This document shows, piece after piece, positions 15,905 through 24,297 of a DNA stretch of 64,000 nucleotides. Within the stretch, counting starts at the first letter, position 1, and every line of letters begins with the position of its first letter. The DNA is taken from the NCBI GenBank assembly GCA_017432285.1, contig JAFRJM010000010.1, positions 124,001-188,000 on the forward strand, given 5' to 3'. The position numbers and the translations under genes were made by a program. Under the pieces are notes generated by a model. That model did not search any database. It worked only from the letters and a program-made list of their open reading frames with translations, and was not told the origin of the DNA. The stretch is from Oscillospiraceae bacterium. Its GTDB lineage: Bacteria; Bacillota; Clostridia; Oscillospirales; Ruminococcaceae.

Positions 15905-16789
15905 ATGCTTTATGCAAAACTGAACAATGGTGTAGAAATGCCCATGCTAGGACTTGGCGTTTTCCAGACTCCGGCTGGTGAAACTACTGTCAATGCCGTA
16001 AAATGGGCCCTGGAAATAGGCTACAGACACATCGATACAGCAAAAATGTACGAGAATGAGGCGTCTGTTGCGGAAGGAATTCGTGCCGCCGGGCTGAAAA
16101 GAGAAGATGTTTTCGTAACTTCAAAGATCCTGCCTGCCGACATCATTGCCGGAAAAACAGCAGAAGGTTTTGACCAGACACTTGAGCAGCTGGGTTCAGA
16201 TTACGTAGACCTGATGTTGCTGCATTTCCCCATGACCGATGAGATGAACATTGCAGCCTGGAATACCATGATAGACTACTATAAAGCAGGAAAAGCAAGA
16301 GCCATCGGTGTTTCCAACTACAACATCCGCCAGCTTAATGTCCTGCTGGACAACTTCGATGTCGTTCCAGTTGTCAACCAGTTCCATATCGACCCCATCA
16401 ACAATCAGCAGGAGTGTCTCGATTTCTGTATGAGCAAGGGCATTTACACCGAGGCCAGCAGTCCGTTCGGCGGCACAGGACGTACAAAAGAGATCCTGGA
16501 GAACCCCACCATCGTCAAACTCGCAGAAGAACTTGGAAAAACGACTGCACAAGTCGTTATCAGATGGAACATGCAGCGTGGAACTATCATGATTCCGAAG
16601 TCTGTACACAAAGAACGCATTGAGTCCAACTTCAACGTGTTTGATTTTGAACTGAATGACGAGCATATGGCTGTGATGGAATCCGTTAATGACCTCAGCA
16701 TAAACCGCTCCTTCCTGGATCCAGAGATGGCATATGACCTCTGGTCCGGAAGAATCAAATTCCCCTTTCAGCCCAAGAAAGAATCATAA
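15905..16789 (+). CDS. Aldo/keto reductase
   Basis: 294 residues, a single (beta/alpha)8 barrel. The tetrad of the family is complete: D44 and Y49 in HIDTAKMYENE, K74 in VTSKI and H107 in LLHFPM. GVSNYNIRQL and PVVNQFHIDP are the usual strands 6-7 region, and MIPKSVHKERIESNFNVFDFEL is the NADPH-binding motif (IPKS...R...N). It should reduce aldehydes or ketones with NADPH; the sequence resembles 2,5-diketogluconate reductases but the substrate is open. GGAGG precedes the ATG by 12 nt, and a dyad follows the stop. Confidence 0.93.
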   Translation: MLYAKLNNGVEMPMLGLGVFQTPAGETTVNAVKWALEIGYRHIDTAKMYENEASVAEGIRAAGLKREDVFVTSKILPADIIAGKTAEGFDQTLEQLGSDYVDLMLLHFPMTDEMNIAAWNTMIDYYKAGKARAIGVSNYNIRQLNVLLDNFDVVPVVNQFHIDPINNQQECLDFCMSKGIYTEASSPFGGTGRTKEILENPTIVKLAEELGKTTAQVVIRWNMQRGTIMIPKSVHKERIESNFNVFDFELNDEHMAVMESVNDLSINRSFLDPEMAYDLWSGRIKFPFQPKKES

Positions 16790-16815
16790 TTATGCATCAA
16801 TAAATTGAGATTCAA

Positions 16816-16843
16816 AAAACACCATCCATATGGATGGTGTTTT
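16816..16843 (+). terminator. Perfect 28-bp palindrome after the aldo/keto reductase
   Basis: Positions 16816-16843 are a perfect palindrome centred at 16829/16830 (half-site AAAACACCATCCAT). As RNA it gives a long hairpin ending in TTTT, a probable terminator that could work on both strands. Confidence 0.65.
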
Positions 16844-16904
16844 AACGTTCAGCTAAAAAACAATATCATTGTAGAGGCCGCTTTTCTCACATTTATATTA
16901 TAAG

Positions 16905-16937
16905 AAAAAGGTTGCTGCAGTATAAAAGCAGCAACCT
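16905..16937 (-). terminator. Terminator of the pyrophosphatase gene
   Basis: On the minus strand AAGGTTGCTGC (16927-16937 side) pairs with GCAGCAACCTT (16908-16918) over a 9-nt loop and is followed by TTTC. It lies between convergent genes. Confidence 0.85.
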
Positions 16938-16970
16938 TCATTTTGTAATGTAGATTTGTCTCTATCTGAC

Positions 16971-19058
16971 TTATCTGAACAAAGCAAGTGTCAGGAACAA
17001 TGTGGACAGAAGAGAAGCAATCAGAGAAACAACTGTGATCTGTGTATTGATGGACGGACCAGCTGTATCCTTGAAAGGATCGCCGACAGTGTCGCCAACA
17101 ACAGCTGCCTTGTGGGCTTCGCTTCCCTTACCGCCTTCATGGCCTGCCTCTACATATTTCTTCGCGTTGTCCCAGAGACCACCGGCGTTGGACATGAACA
17201 GAGCAAGCAGCAGACCGCTCAGGATGTTACCAACAAGGAATCCGGCGATAGCGGGAACGCCACCGATAAATCCGGTCAGGATCGTTGAAATGATAGCAAC
17301 TCCACCTGCGGGGATCAGTTCTTTCATAGCACCGGAAGCAGCGATATCGATACAACGGTTGTAATCAGGATCTGCTGTTCCTTCTTTAAGTCCAGGAATT
17401 GTATTGAACTGTCTGTGGATCTCTTCGACCATTCTCTGGGCGTTTCTGTCAACACCAAGCATAAGCATAGCGGAGAATACTGCAGGAATTGCAGCACCAA
17501 CAAGCATTCCGAAGAATACCAGCGGATCCATGACGTCAAATTCAGTGACCAGAGGAAGTCCGAGTTCAGAAGCTGCGGAGTTGACCTCGCTCATAAATGT
17601 TCCAAGAAGAGCGATAACTGTAAGACCTGCAGCGGAAATGGAGAATCCCTTTGTAACAGCCTTTACGGTGTTGCCAGCGCTGTCCAGTTCATCAGTGATA
17701 TCGATAACTTCATCGCCGAGCTCGCCCATTTCAGCAAGACCACGTGCGTTGTCGACGATAGGGCCATATGCGTCATTGGAAACGATCATACCTACGATAG
17801 AAAGCATTCCTACTGCAGCCATTGAAATTCCGAACAAAGCATATTCTGAGCTGAATGTTGGATCGATGCCTTCGCAGAGTTTATAGGAGACAAGAGTTGA
17901 AATACCTGTACCGACCATTGCAGGAAGTGTGCTAAGGAATCCATAGGACACACCGGAAAGGATCGTAAATGCAGGACCTGTATGAGAAGCATGAGCACAG
18001 TTATGAACAGGGCTCTTGGAGTCATCAGTAAAGTAGTCTGTAGTGATACCGATGATGACGCCGACAAGAAGGCCAAGAACACAGGCTGCCCAGATCTCCC
18101 AGCGGAATCCGAAAACAACTGTAGCAAGTGCAGTAAGAACTGCATAGATGCCTGTTGTGACATATGTGCTGGAGTTCAAAGCTTTTGTCGGGTTGCCATG
18201 CTTGCCGATACGGGCAGTCATGACACCGAGGATAGAAGCAAAAAGTCCAAGTGCTGCATAGCAAAATACTGTAGCAACGTTTTTATTGAAACCTGATGTC
18301 ACATCGAGTTTGGCAGCTATAACAAGAGCTGCAGCCAGAGAAGCAACGTTGGAGTCGAACAGGTCAGCTCCCATTCCGGCGACATCACCTACGTTATCGC
18401 CTACGTTATCAGCAATAACTGCAGGGTTTCTTGGGTCGTCTTCAGGAATTCCAAGCTCAACCTTACCAGTGAGGTCAGCAGCTATATCAGCTGTCTTTGT
18501 GAAGATGCCGCCACCTACTTTTGCAAACAATGCAAGTGAGCTGGCTCCAAGGCTGAAGCAAAGAACAGCCTGCGGATCGCCGAATATAAGATAAACCAAG
18601 CATACGCCGAATACGCAAGCTCCAACGACTGCCATTCCCATGACAGCACCGCCACGGAATCCTACCATAAAGGAAGGCTTGATTCCTTTCTTTGCAGCTT
18701 CAGCGGATCTCCCGTTAGCAATTGTAGCTACCTCGATGCCGACCTTGCCTGCGAAAGCGGAGAACAACGTTCCGGCAATATAGGATACTGCCATAAAGAC
18801 ATTCTGGATAGAGAAAGACTGCCATGCAGGAGTCGGCAACAAGAGCATGATAATGATGGCAATAACTAATGCGCACTTGAACAGCAAAGCGTACTGCCTG
18901 TTAAGGAATGCACGAGCTCCTTCCTGAATAAGTCCACCAATCCTTGTGATCGTTTGGTTTTCCTGTGGTTGCTGTTTTACCCAGCTGTACAGCCACGCTG
19001 CATAAGCAAAGGCAAGAAGTGCAATCACGATTCCCATGATTTCTACAGTAGTAACCAT
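16971..19058 (-). CDS. hppA: Membrane-bound proton-translocating pyrophosphatase
   Basis: 695 residues with about sixteen membrane helices. Pyrophosphate and Mg-binding motifs are intact: DNVGDNVGDVAGMGADLFDS (219-236) and GDTVGDPFKDTAGPS near the C-terminus. The enzyme hydrolyses cytoplasmic pyrophosphate and pumps ions outward. At the site that separates K+-dependent (GNTxAA) from K+-independent enzymes it reads GNTVKA with K466, the lysine that replaces potassium in K+-independent H+-pumps, so a K+-independent H+-PPase is inferred. AGAGGAG precedes the ATG. It is a single-gene unit with its own promoter and terminator. Confidence 0.96.
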   Translation of the reverse strand: MVTTVEIMGIVIALLAFAYAAWLYSWVKQQPQENQTITRIGGLIQEGARAFLNRQYALLFKCALVIAIIIMLLLPTPAWQSFSIQNVFMAVSYIAGTLFSAFAGKVGIEVATIANGRSAEAAKKGIKPSFMVGFRGGAVMGMAVVGACVFGVCLVYLIFGDPQAVLCFSLGASSLALFAKVGGGIFTKTADIAADLTGKVELGIPEDDPRNPAVIADNVGDNVGDVAGMGADLFDSNVASLAAALVIAAKLDVTSGFNKNVATVFCYAALGLFASILGVMTARIGKHGNPTKALNSSTYVTTGIYAVLTALATVVFGFRWEIWAACVLGLLVGVIIGITTDYFTDDSKSPVHNCAHASHTGPAFTILSGVSYGFLSTLPAMVGTGISTLVSYKLCEGIDPTFSSEYALFGISMAAVGMLSIVGMIVSNDAYGPIVDNARGLAEMGELGDEVIDITDELDSAGNTVKAVTKGFSISAAGLTVIALLGTFMSEVNSAASELGLPLVTEFDVMDPLVFFGMLVGAAIPAVFSAMLMLGVDRNAQRMVEEIHRQFNTIPGLKEGTADPDYNRCIDIAASGAMKELIPAGGVAIISTILTGFIGGVPAIAGFLVGNILSGLLLALFMSNAGGLWDNAKKYVEAGHEGGKGSEAHKAAVVGDTVGDPFKDTAGPSINTQITVVSLIASLLSTLFLTLALFR

Positions 19059-19108
19059 GAATTAAACTCCTCTCGAATTCTTATTATTTATAAATCCCCA
19101 AATCCCCA

Positions 19109-19137
19109 TTAATACCATTTTATTCCAGTTTGTGCAA
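19109..19137 (-). promoter_or_regulatory. Promoter of hppA
   Basis: TTGCAC (19132-19137) and TATTAA (19109-19114) on the minus strand, 17-bp spacer. Confidence 0.6.
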
Positions 19138-19211
19138 ATATTCAATGTTTTTCGGCCATGTTTCGCACGGTTTCTCCAGGTTTGCTATAATGCATATGAG
19201 GTTGTTGCAGA

Positions 19212-19694
19212 ATGGGAAAAGACATTGAAAAAACTAATGTTATGCGTATTCTGGATCAGAAGGATATTCGCTATAATAGTTACACATACAACAGTTCCGA
19301 TGCACTGAGCGGGGTCGAAGTCGCTGATATACTGCAAAAAGATCCGGACCGTGTATTCAAGACGCTTGTCACGGTAGGCAGATCCGGTGAACACTATGTA
19401 TTTGTTATACCTGTTGCTCAGGAGTTGGATCTGAAAAAAGCTGCTAAAGCAGTATCTGAAAAGAGCATCGAGATGGTTAAGTCAAAGGAACTGCTTCCAC
19501 TAACAGGATACATCCACGGTGGTTGCTCTCCTATCGGGATGAAAAAGTTCTTTACGACAATAATAGATGAGACAGCGATTCTATTCGACACTATTCTGTT
19601 CAGCGCCGGAAAAATCGGGTTTCAGGTGGAAGTCTCATTGGACGACCTGAGTAAAGCAATTTCATACACACTCGAAGATCTGACTGTGAATTAA
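19212..19694 (+). CDS. ybaK: Cys-tRNA(Pro)/Cys-tRNA(Cys) deacylase YbaK
   Basis: 160 residues, the full length of the YbaK/EbsC family. NSSDALSGVEVADILQKDPDRVFKTLVT opens the fold, VIPVAQELDLKKAAKAV follows, and LTGYIHGGCSPIGMKKFFTTIIDE is the family signature around the substrate pocket. The lysine in RVFKTLV corresponds to the catalytic lysine region. It removes cysteine wrongly attached to tRNA(Pro). TATAAT at 19186-19191 and GAGG about 10 nt upstream of the ATG support expression from this start. The thioesterase follows 34 nt later, so they may be co-transcribed. Confidence 0.93.
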   Translation: MGKDIEKTNVMRILDQKDIRYNSYTYNSSDALSGVEVADILQKDPDRVFKTLVTVGRSGEHYVFVIPVAQELDLKKAAKAVSEKSIEMVKSKELLPLTGYIHGGCSPIGMKKFFTTIIDETAILFDTILFSAGKIGFQVEVSLDDLSKAISYTLEDLTVN

Positions 19695-19728
19695 GCTGAT
19701 ATCATTACACTCTATAAGGAAACTAACT

Positions 19729-20451
19729 ATGCAAAATAAACTTGAACATACTTTCCCGATTGTGCCAAGCCAATGTGACAGTTCAGGCTGTCTTGGCATC
19801 CCAAACACTTTCTCTCTTTTCATGGATATTGCAACAGAACATGCAGATATGCTAGGTATAGGCCTTAAGGATCTTGCTCCTCTGCACAGATTCTGGCTTA
19901 CGGTTAAATCGAAAGCATATTTTTACAGGAGGCCTGCATTATCAGAAACAGTTACTTTATCTACATGGCCTGAGCATCCGGACAGCAGAAAATGTAACAG
20001 AGACTATACCATAACTTCAGGAAATGAACTGCTAGTGGCAGGAAAAACAGAATGGGCTGTTATCGATACCCTTTCCGGGAGACTGGTAAAAGTGGATTCT
20101 GTCTATCCGGAGGGGCTTGTATTGCTGGATGACATTTCAATCGAAGAGGACTTCGTAAAATTCAGCACAGACCTGTCAGATGCTGTCGTCCTGGGCGAAT
20201 ATAGAGTTAATTCAAATGATATAGATCTCGGCGGACACATGAATAATGTGGCATATATACGTGCCCTGCCTTCCCTTTTCTCCAGCGAAGAATGGCAGTC
20301 TCTCAACATAAAAGAGATAGAGATGTGGTATCGCTCTCAGTGTTATGAAGATGAGGTGTTTACTGTAGTTCAGAAAGATGTCGATAAAGCAAAGGAAGTA
20401 TTCTATTTGAAATCAGACGGGTCAGTCGCATTCCAACTACGGTACTCTTGA
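19729..20451 (+). CDS. Acyl-ACP thioesterase
   Basis: 240 residues in a tandem hot-dog arrangement. The N-terminal half has FPIVPSQCDSSGCLGIPNTFSLFMDIATEHADMLG and the HRFWLTVKSKAYFYRRPAL strand; the C-terminal half has EYRVNSNDIDLGGHMNNVAYI, the Asn-x-His active-site loop of acyl-ACP thioesterases (Pfam 01643). It releases free fatty acids from acyl carrier protein. The SD is AAGGAAAC-like and weak, which fits coupling to the preceding ybaK. There are no fatty-acid synthesis genes next to it. Confidence 0.9.
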   Translation: MQNKLEHTFPIVPSQCDSSGCLGIPNTFSLFMDIATEHADMLGIGLKDLAPLHRFWLTVKSKAYFYRRPALSETVTLSTWPEHPDSRKCNRDYTITSGNELLVAGKTEWAVIDTLSGRLVKVDSVYPEGLVLLDDISIEEDFVKFSTDLSDAVVLGEYRVNSNDIDLGGHMNNVAYIRALPSLFSSEEWQSLNIKEIEMWYRSQCYEDEVFTVVQKDVDKAKEVFYLKSDGSVAFQLRYS

Positions 20452-20482
20452 TCTGACCTCTTTTCGAATAAACTATTATCGT

Positions 20483-20511
20483 TTGACATTAAACACTTAA
20501 CTATATAGTAT
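20483..20511 (+). promoter_or_regulatory. Promoter of the binding-lipoprotein gene
   Basis: TTGACA (20483-20488) and TAGTAT (20506-20511) with a 17-bp spacer, about 30 nt before the ATG. Confidence 0.72.
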
Positions 20512-20545
20512 TTAGAAAAGATAAGAATTTATCAGAGGCAATTAT

Positions 20546-21367
20546 ATGAAAAGATTCATCGCTTTTTTAGTAATTCTCGTTATCGCATTTGCATCTACAG
20601 GATGCGGTTCCAGCAACAATGGCAAAAATGATCCAAACGAACCTGTAGCTGCGAGTGATCTCCTGGCACGGATCAAAGAAAGAGGATACATTGTAATCGC
20701 TACCGAAGGAAACTGGTCTCCATGGACATTTCATGATGATGCAGGCAAGCTTACAGGACTGGATGTTGAGATAGGCAAACGTCTGGCTGAGGAGCTTGGT
20801 GTCGATGTCAAGTTTGAGGAAACTGACTGGGATTCCATCCTTTACGGTGTGGACACAGGAAAGTATGATATCGCCTGCAACGGAGTCGGTTATACCGATA
20901 AACGTGCAGAAAAGTATAGTTTCTCTACCCCTTACGTCTATACACATAAAGTCTTAGTAGTCAGAGCTGATAACGATTCTATAAGATCTGTTGAAGATCT
21001 TAAGGGCAAGACCACAGCTAACACTGCTTCCAGTACGTACGCCGATCTTGCTAAGCAGTACGGCGCCACCGTAACACCTGTAAATACGCTTGCTGAGACT
21101 ATAGAACTGCTTGACAACGGAACAGTTGATGCTACGATCAATGCTCAGGTGTCTATCAACAACTATCTGGAACAAAACCCGGAAGCCAACATAAAGATCG
21201 TTCAGGTATTGCCAGGAGAGCCTGTAGCTTTCCCGATGAGAAAAACCGAAGATGCTGCTTCTCTTGTTGCTGCTATAGATGAGATCATCAACGATATGAG
21301 ATCATCTGGTGAGTTAGCAAAGATATCCAAGAAATTCTTCGGCATGGACCTCACAAATCCAGATTAA
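20546..21367 (+). CDS. Amino-acid ABC transporter substrate-binding lipoprotein (family 3)
   Basis: 273 residues. The signal MKRFIAFLVILVIAF ends at the lipobox STGC with C20 to be lipidated. The mature part is a two-lobed family 3 solute-binding protein: RGYIVIATEGNWSPWTFHDDAGKLTGLDVEIGKRLAEELGVDVKF, CNGVGYTDKRAEKYSFSTPYV and LKGKTTANTASSTYADLAKQYGA are characteristic of polar-amino-acid receptors. No permease or ATPase gene lies beside it, and it has its own promoter and terminator, so it must use a transporter encoded elsewhere. Confidence 0.92.
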   Translation: MKRFIAFLVILVIAFASTGCGSSNNGKNDPNEPVAASDLLARIKERGYIVIATEGNWSPWTFHDDAGKLTGLDVEIGKRLAEELGVDVKFEETDWDSILYGVDTGKYDIACNGVGYTDKRAEKYSFSTPYVYTHKVLVVRADNDSIRSVEDLKGKTTANTASSTYADLAKQYGATVTPVNTLAETIELLDNGTVDATINAQVSINNYLEQNPEANIKIVQVLPGEPVAFPMRKTEDAASLVAAIDEIINDMRSSGELAKISKKFFGMDLTNPD

Positions 21368-21382
21368 CCAATAACAAAAACT

Positions 21383-21410
21383 AATGCCGCGATTGCTCGC
21401 GGCATTTTTT
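21383..21410 (+). terminator. Terminator after the binding lipoprotein
   Basis: AATGCCGCGA (21383-21392) pairs with TCGCGGCATT (21397-21406) over TTGC, followed by T. Confidence 0.93.
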
Positions 21411-21426
21411 ATTGTCTGTAATTTTG

Positions 21427-22701
21427 TTAATGCAGGAATGCAGAAGCCGCTGATCCGATCAACGTGTCGTCATCCCTTGTGACAAGATGATATGGGCCTG
21501 TTTTTTCGATGAACTTCTCGAGTTCTGAAAGACAGCATTCTCTTAGAGGCAAAGCTTTCTGGAATGTAGTCCCGTTTTCGGAAACAGGGATCGATCCCTC
21601 CGTTCCGCTTCTTCTCATTTTTATAAGAACAGCAGCGAGGTTGGCAGCCACCAGTTTGCCCGCGCGTTCTTCAACGCCAAGTATGAGGCTTCTAAGGTTT
21701 TCTTTGTCCTCCTGTGTTCCGCAAAGATCGTCTAACGCTCCAGACTGATCTTCGAGGAATTCTCCTACATCTCTCATGTCAAATTTGTCGATGTTTTCCA
21801 CTCTATCGCGGAATGCTTTACTGAAATACCCTTCAGCAGACAGTCGCTTTGAAGCCCTTGCCATGATCTCACCAAGATATACTCCTGAGACATGCTTCTC
21901 ATGCAGGTGCTCATCCCTGTTTCTGCTGCATTCATTGAGCTCGATATCTATCTCCCCCATTGGATCATATCCGAATCCTCCGGATTCAAGGTTTATACAC
22001 ATCTGTGAAGCGTCAAACGGAAGAGCATTGTGGATATTCTCGGCCTTTTCCATATACGCAGTATTAGTTCCGGTACCAAGAATAAATCCTATGGCTCCCT
22101 CTGCTCCTGCTGTGAGAGCTGAATAAAGCACTGCTATCGTATCATTAAGCACATAGACGGAAAGAGGTCCTTCATAGCCTCTCTCTCTCAAAGCGTCGAT
22201 CAGTTCTTTCCCGATAAAAAGATCCGCTGTTCCTTCGACCTCAACTTCCTTGCTCAGGCTCCCTATTATCTGTCCCTCTCCTCCGGGAAGCGCCGTGACA
22301 GCATAGGAGAAGCAGAACGCTATCTGCCCGTTTTCGCTTATCATCGGCTCAACTGCTTCCGCAAACTCAGCAAACATCTCTTTAGCAGTGATACGCCCAT
22401 GTGTGCCCGGCATCTTCAGGCGTTTCAAATCAAGTATCTCAGGACTCCCGTCCTCATGGAACAGGATAGATGCTACACGAAGATTCGTTCCGCCCGCATC
22501 GAGAACCGCAACAGGTTCATCATAAGTGATGCTGCCTTCCGCAGACATATAGGAAGGTATCATCAGCAATGAAGATTCTTTCCCATCCAGTCCTGCCGTC
22601 ATTTCATCAAGAAAAACATTCACCAGTTCTTCTGTATCGATGCAATCCGGATGAAGTTTCAAGGCTTTAAGCGCTTCTTCAAAAGATAATTCCGTTAACA
22701 T
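21427..22701 (-). CDS. Eukaryotic-type hexokinase
   Basis: 424 residues, the length of a single eukaryotic hexokinase unit rather than a bacterial ROK or Glk glucokinase. VLDAGGTNLRVAS (D68-N73) is phosphate motif 1, VYVLNDTIAVL contains the catalytic N186-D187-T188, GFILGTGTNTAYME is the second phosphate motif, and INLESGGFG ends in the hexose-contacting glutamate. It phosphorylates hexoses with ATP. Its ATG overlaps the end of the upstream M20 peptidase gene by 7 nt, so both are translated from one message driven by the promoter at 24163-24191. Confidence 0.88.
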   Translation of the reverse strand: MLTELSFEEALKALKLHPDCIDTEELVNVFLDEMTAGLDGKESSLLMIPSYMSAEGSITYDEPVAVLDAGGTNLRVASILFHEDGSPEILDLKRLKMPGTHGRITAKEMFAEFAEAVEPMISENGQIAFCFSYAVTALPGGEGQIIGSLSKEVEVEGTADLFIGKELIDALRERGYEGPLSVYVLNDTIAVLYSALTAGAEGAIGFILGTGTNTAYMEKAENIHNALPFDASQMCINLESGGFGYDPMGEIDIELNECSRNRDEHLHEKHVSGVYLGEIMARASKRLSAEGYFSKAFRDRVENIDKFDMRDVGEFLEDQSGALDDLCGTQEDKENLRSLILGVEERAGKLVAANLAAVLIKMRRSGTEGSIPVSENGTTFQKALPLRECCLSELEKFIEKTGPYHLVTRDDDTLIGSAASAFLH

Positions 22702-24128
22702 TGTCTTTCAAGATTCAAGTAGAACTCTACTGCCTTTCCAATTTTTTCTAAAGGGATCCTCTCATTATTTCCGTGTATATACCCTCTCTCTTCTTTACTC
22801 AGTTCCATAGCAGAAAACTTGAATATCTTATCTGTTATCTCATTGTAGTGTCTGCTGTCACTGCACTGGACCATAAGATAAGGGCTGACAATTGAGCCTG
22901 CCCACGTCTGCTCAATAGCCTTCTTGACTTTCTTCCATGCATCAGAATTCACATCTGAAGTCGGCGAAGGATTATCGCCTCCATTGACATTGATCTCTAT
23001 CTTGTCGTTGTTTATGGTCTTGCGTATATATTCAACAACACTTTCTACTGTATCCTCTCCGATGAGCCTGAGGTTCATGCCTATCGTAGCTTTCGGCGGT
23101 ATTACATTGTTCGCCGCGCTTCCCTGCATCTGTGTAAACGCACATGTTGTACGCATCATTGCGTTCAGCTCTCCGCCGGATTTCTTGCAGAACATGTCAA
23201 GAACAGGCTTGAAGCACCACAGGTTGGAAAAGATCATTCTGTAAAGGAAAGTGGATCTGCGACCCAGAGTATCGAACATAGCAGAGGACGGTCCGCAGAG
23301 CTGCGCCGGGAACGGATTATCTTCAAGTGCAACCACTGCACGCGACAAGTCCGAGACCGGTCCGTGCGGAAGAGGTGCAGAGGCATGTCCGCCATTGCTC
23401 TTGATGGCAAGCTCTACTTCCATGATTCCCTTCTCACCGATACCGACAAGTGCTGTCTTTTCAGCAACCCCGGGGAATACGTTTTCTACTACCGCACCGC
23501 CTTCATCCACGACCATAGCCGGGGTAATGCCCCTTTCTTTAAGCAGCTGTACGATTGAAGGCGCTCCATTCCCTGATATCTCCTCGTCACCGGAATAGGC
23601 AAAGTATATGTCATGCTCAGGTACGAATCCCTGCTCCATAAGAGTTTCAGCTGCCTCAAGAGAAGAGCAGAAAGTTATCTTTGTATCGAGCGTCCCTCTT
23701 CCCCACAGCACTCCGTCTTCGATGATCCCCGCGAAAGGATCCTTTTCCCATCCGGATTCGACTACAGGTACGACATCATAGTGTGCCATCATCACAGACG
23801 GATTGCTGCTGTCTTTTCCTTTCCAGTGGAACAACAATCCTGTCCTGTCAACACGCTCGAATGTGCAGTTCTTGAAAACATTTGGATAGAATTCCGGAAG
23901 CAAAGCTCTCAGCTTCTCGAACTCATCCTGATCCTCAAGATCATGGTTTTTATAACTTACAGTCTTACAGCGTATCAGCTGCTGCAGATGACCTACAGCA
24001 CGCTCTTTGTCAAACGGGATCGGATCTGGCTCTGCCGGTTTATCATCAGTTGGCTTGAATTTCAATGTCCTGATAATGATCACAGCCAACAGCAAAACCA
24101 ATGCAGCTAAAATGACATACCACAGCAT
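22695..24128 (-). CDS. Membrane-anchored M20 family peptidase (carboxypeptidase S/PM20D1-like)
   Basis: 477 residues. One N-terminal hydrophobic helix (2-22) anchors the protein, followed by an M20 metallopeptidase: H116 and D118 in MAHYDVVP, D148 in GRGTLDTK, the base and ligand E182-E183 in GDEEISG, and the late QCSDSRHYNEI block with the last histidine. The pattern VMMAHYDVVP...W..DPF is that of carboxypeptidase S and PM20D1-type enzymes, which cleave peptides or N-acyl amino acids. AGGTATTAAAG precedes the ATG. It is the first gene of the pair with the hexokinase. Confidence 0.9.
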   Translation of the reverse strand: MLWYVILAALVLLLAVIIIRTLKFKPTDDKPAEPDPIPFDKERAVGHLQQLIRCKTVSYKNHDLEDQDEFEKLRALLPEFYPNVFKNCTFERVDRTGLLFHWKGKDSSNPSVMMAHYDVVPVVESGWEKDPFAGIIEDGVLWGRGTLDTKITFCSSLEAAETLMEQGFVPEHDIYFAYSGDEEISGNGAPSIVQLLKERGITPAMVVDEGGAVVENVFPGVAEKTALVGIGEKGIMEVELAIKSNGGHASAPLPHGPVSDLSRAVVALEDNPFPAQLCGPSSAMFDTLGRRSTFLYRMIFSNLWCFKPVLDMFCKKSGGELNAMMRTTCAFTQMQGSAANNVIPPKATIGMNLRLIGEDTVESVVEYIRKTINNDKIEINVNGGDNPSPTSDVNSDAWKKVKKAIEQTWAGSIVSPYLMVQCSDSRHYNEITDKIFKFSAMELSKEERGYIHGNNERIPLEKIGKAVEFYLNLERQC

Positions 24129-24162
24129 CTTTAATACCTGCTTTCTTTTCTCTCTTAATCGA

Positions 24163-24191
24163 AGTATACATTCATTTAACTAAAAAAACAA
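24163..24191 (-). promoter_or_regulatory. Promoter of the M20 peptidase-hexokinase operon
   Basis: TTGTTT (24186-24191) and TATACT (24163-24168) on the minus strand with 17-bp spacing. Confidence 0.6.
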
Positions 24192-24225
24192 AAAAAGAAC
24201 AGATTATCTTCATCAAATCTTCACA

Positions 24226-24254
24226 TTGACAGTTTATCATCTCAGGTAGATAAG
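24226..24254 (+). promoter_or_regulatory. Promoter of the HtrA protease gene
   Basis: TTGACA (24226-24231) and GATAAG (24249-24254), 17 bp apart. The -10 hexamer is poor, so the promoter may need an activator or an alternative sigma factor. Confidence 0.5.
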
Positions 24255-24255
24255 G

Positions 24256-24297
24256 AAAGGAGGCGTGCTGCATACAAAACCAGCATGTTTACAATAG
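24256..24297 (+). promoter_or_regulatory. Distant Shine-Dalgarno bridged by a hairpin
   Basis: AAAGGAGG (24256-24263) lies 34 nt from the ATG at 24298. Between them CGTGCTG (24264-24270) and CAGCATG (24281-24287) can form a 7-bp stem with a 10-nt loop. Folding the hairpin out leaves 10 nt between the SD and the ATG. An in-frame TAG directly before the ATG excludes an earlier start. Confidence 0.6.

Noticed and set aside
16816-16843. Integration site or operator at the 28-bp palindrome
   Set aside because: It follows a stop codon and ends in T residues, so a terminator explains it; no integrase or repeated copy is in the window.
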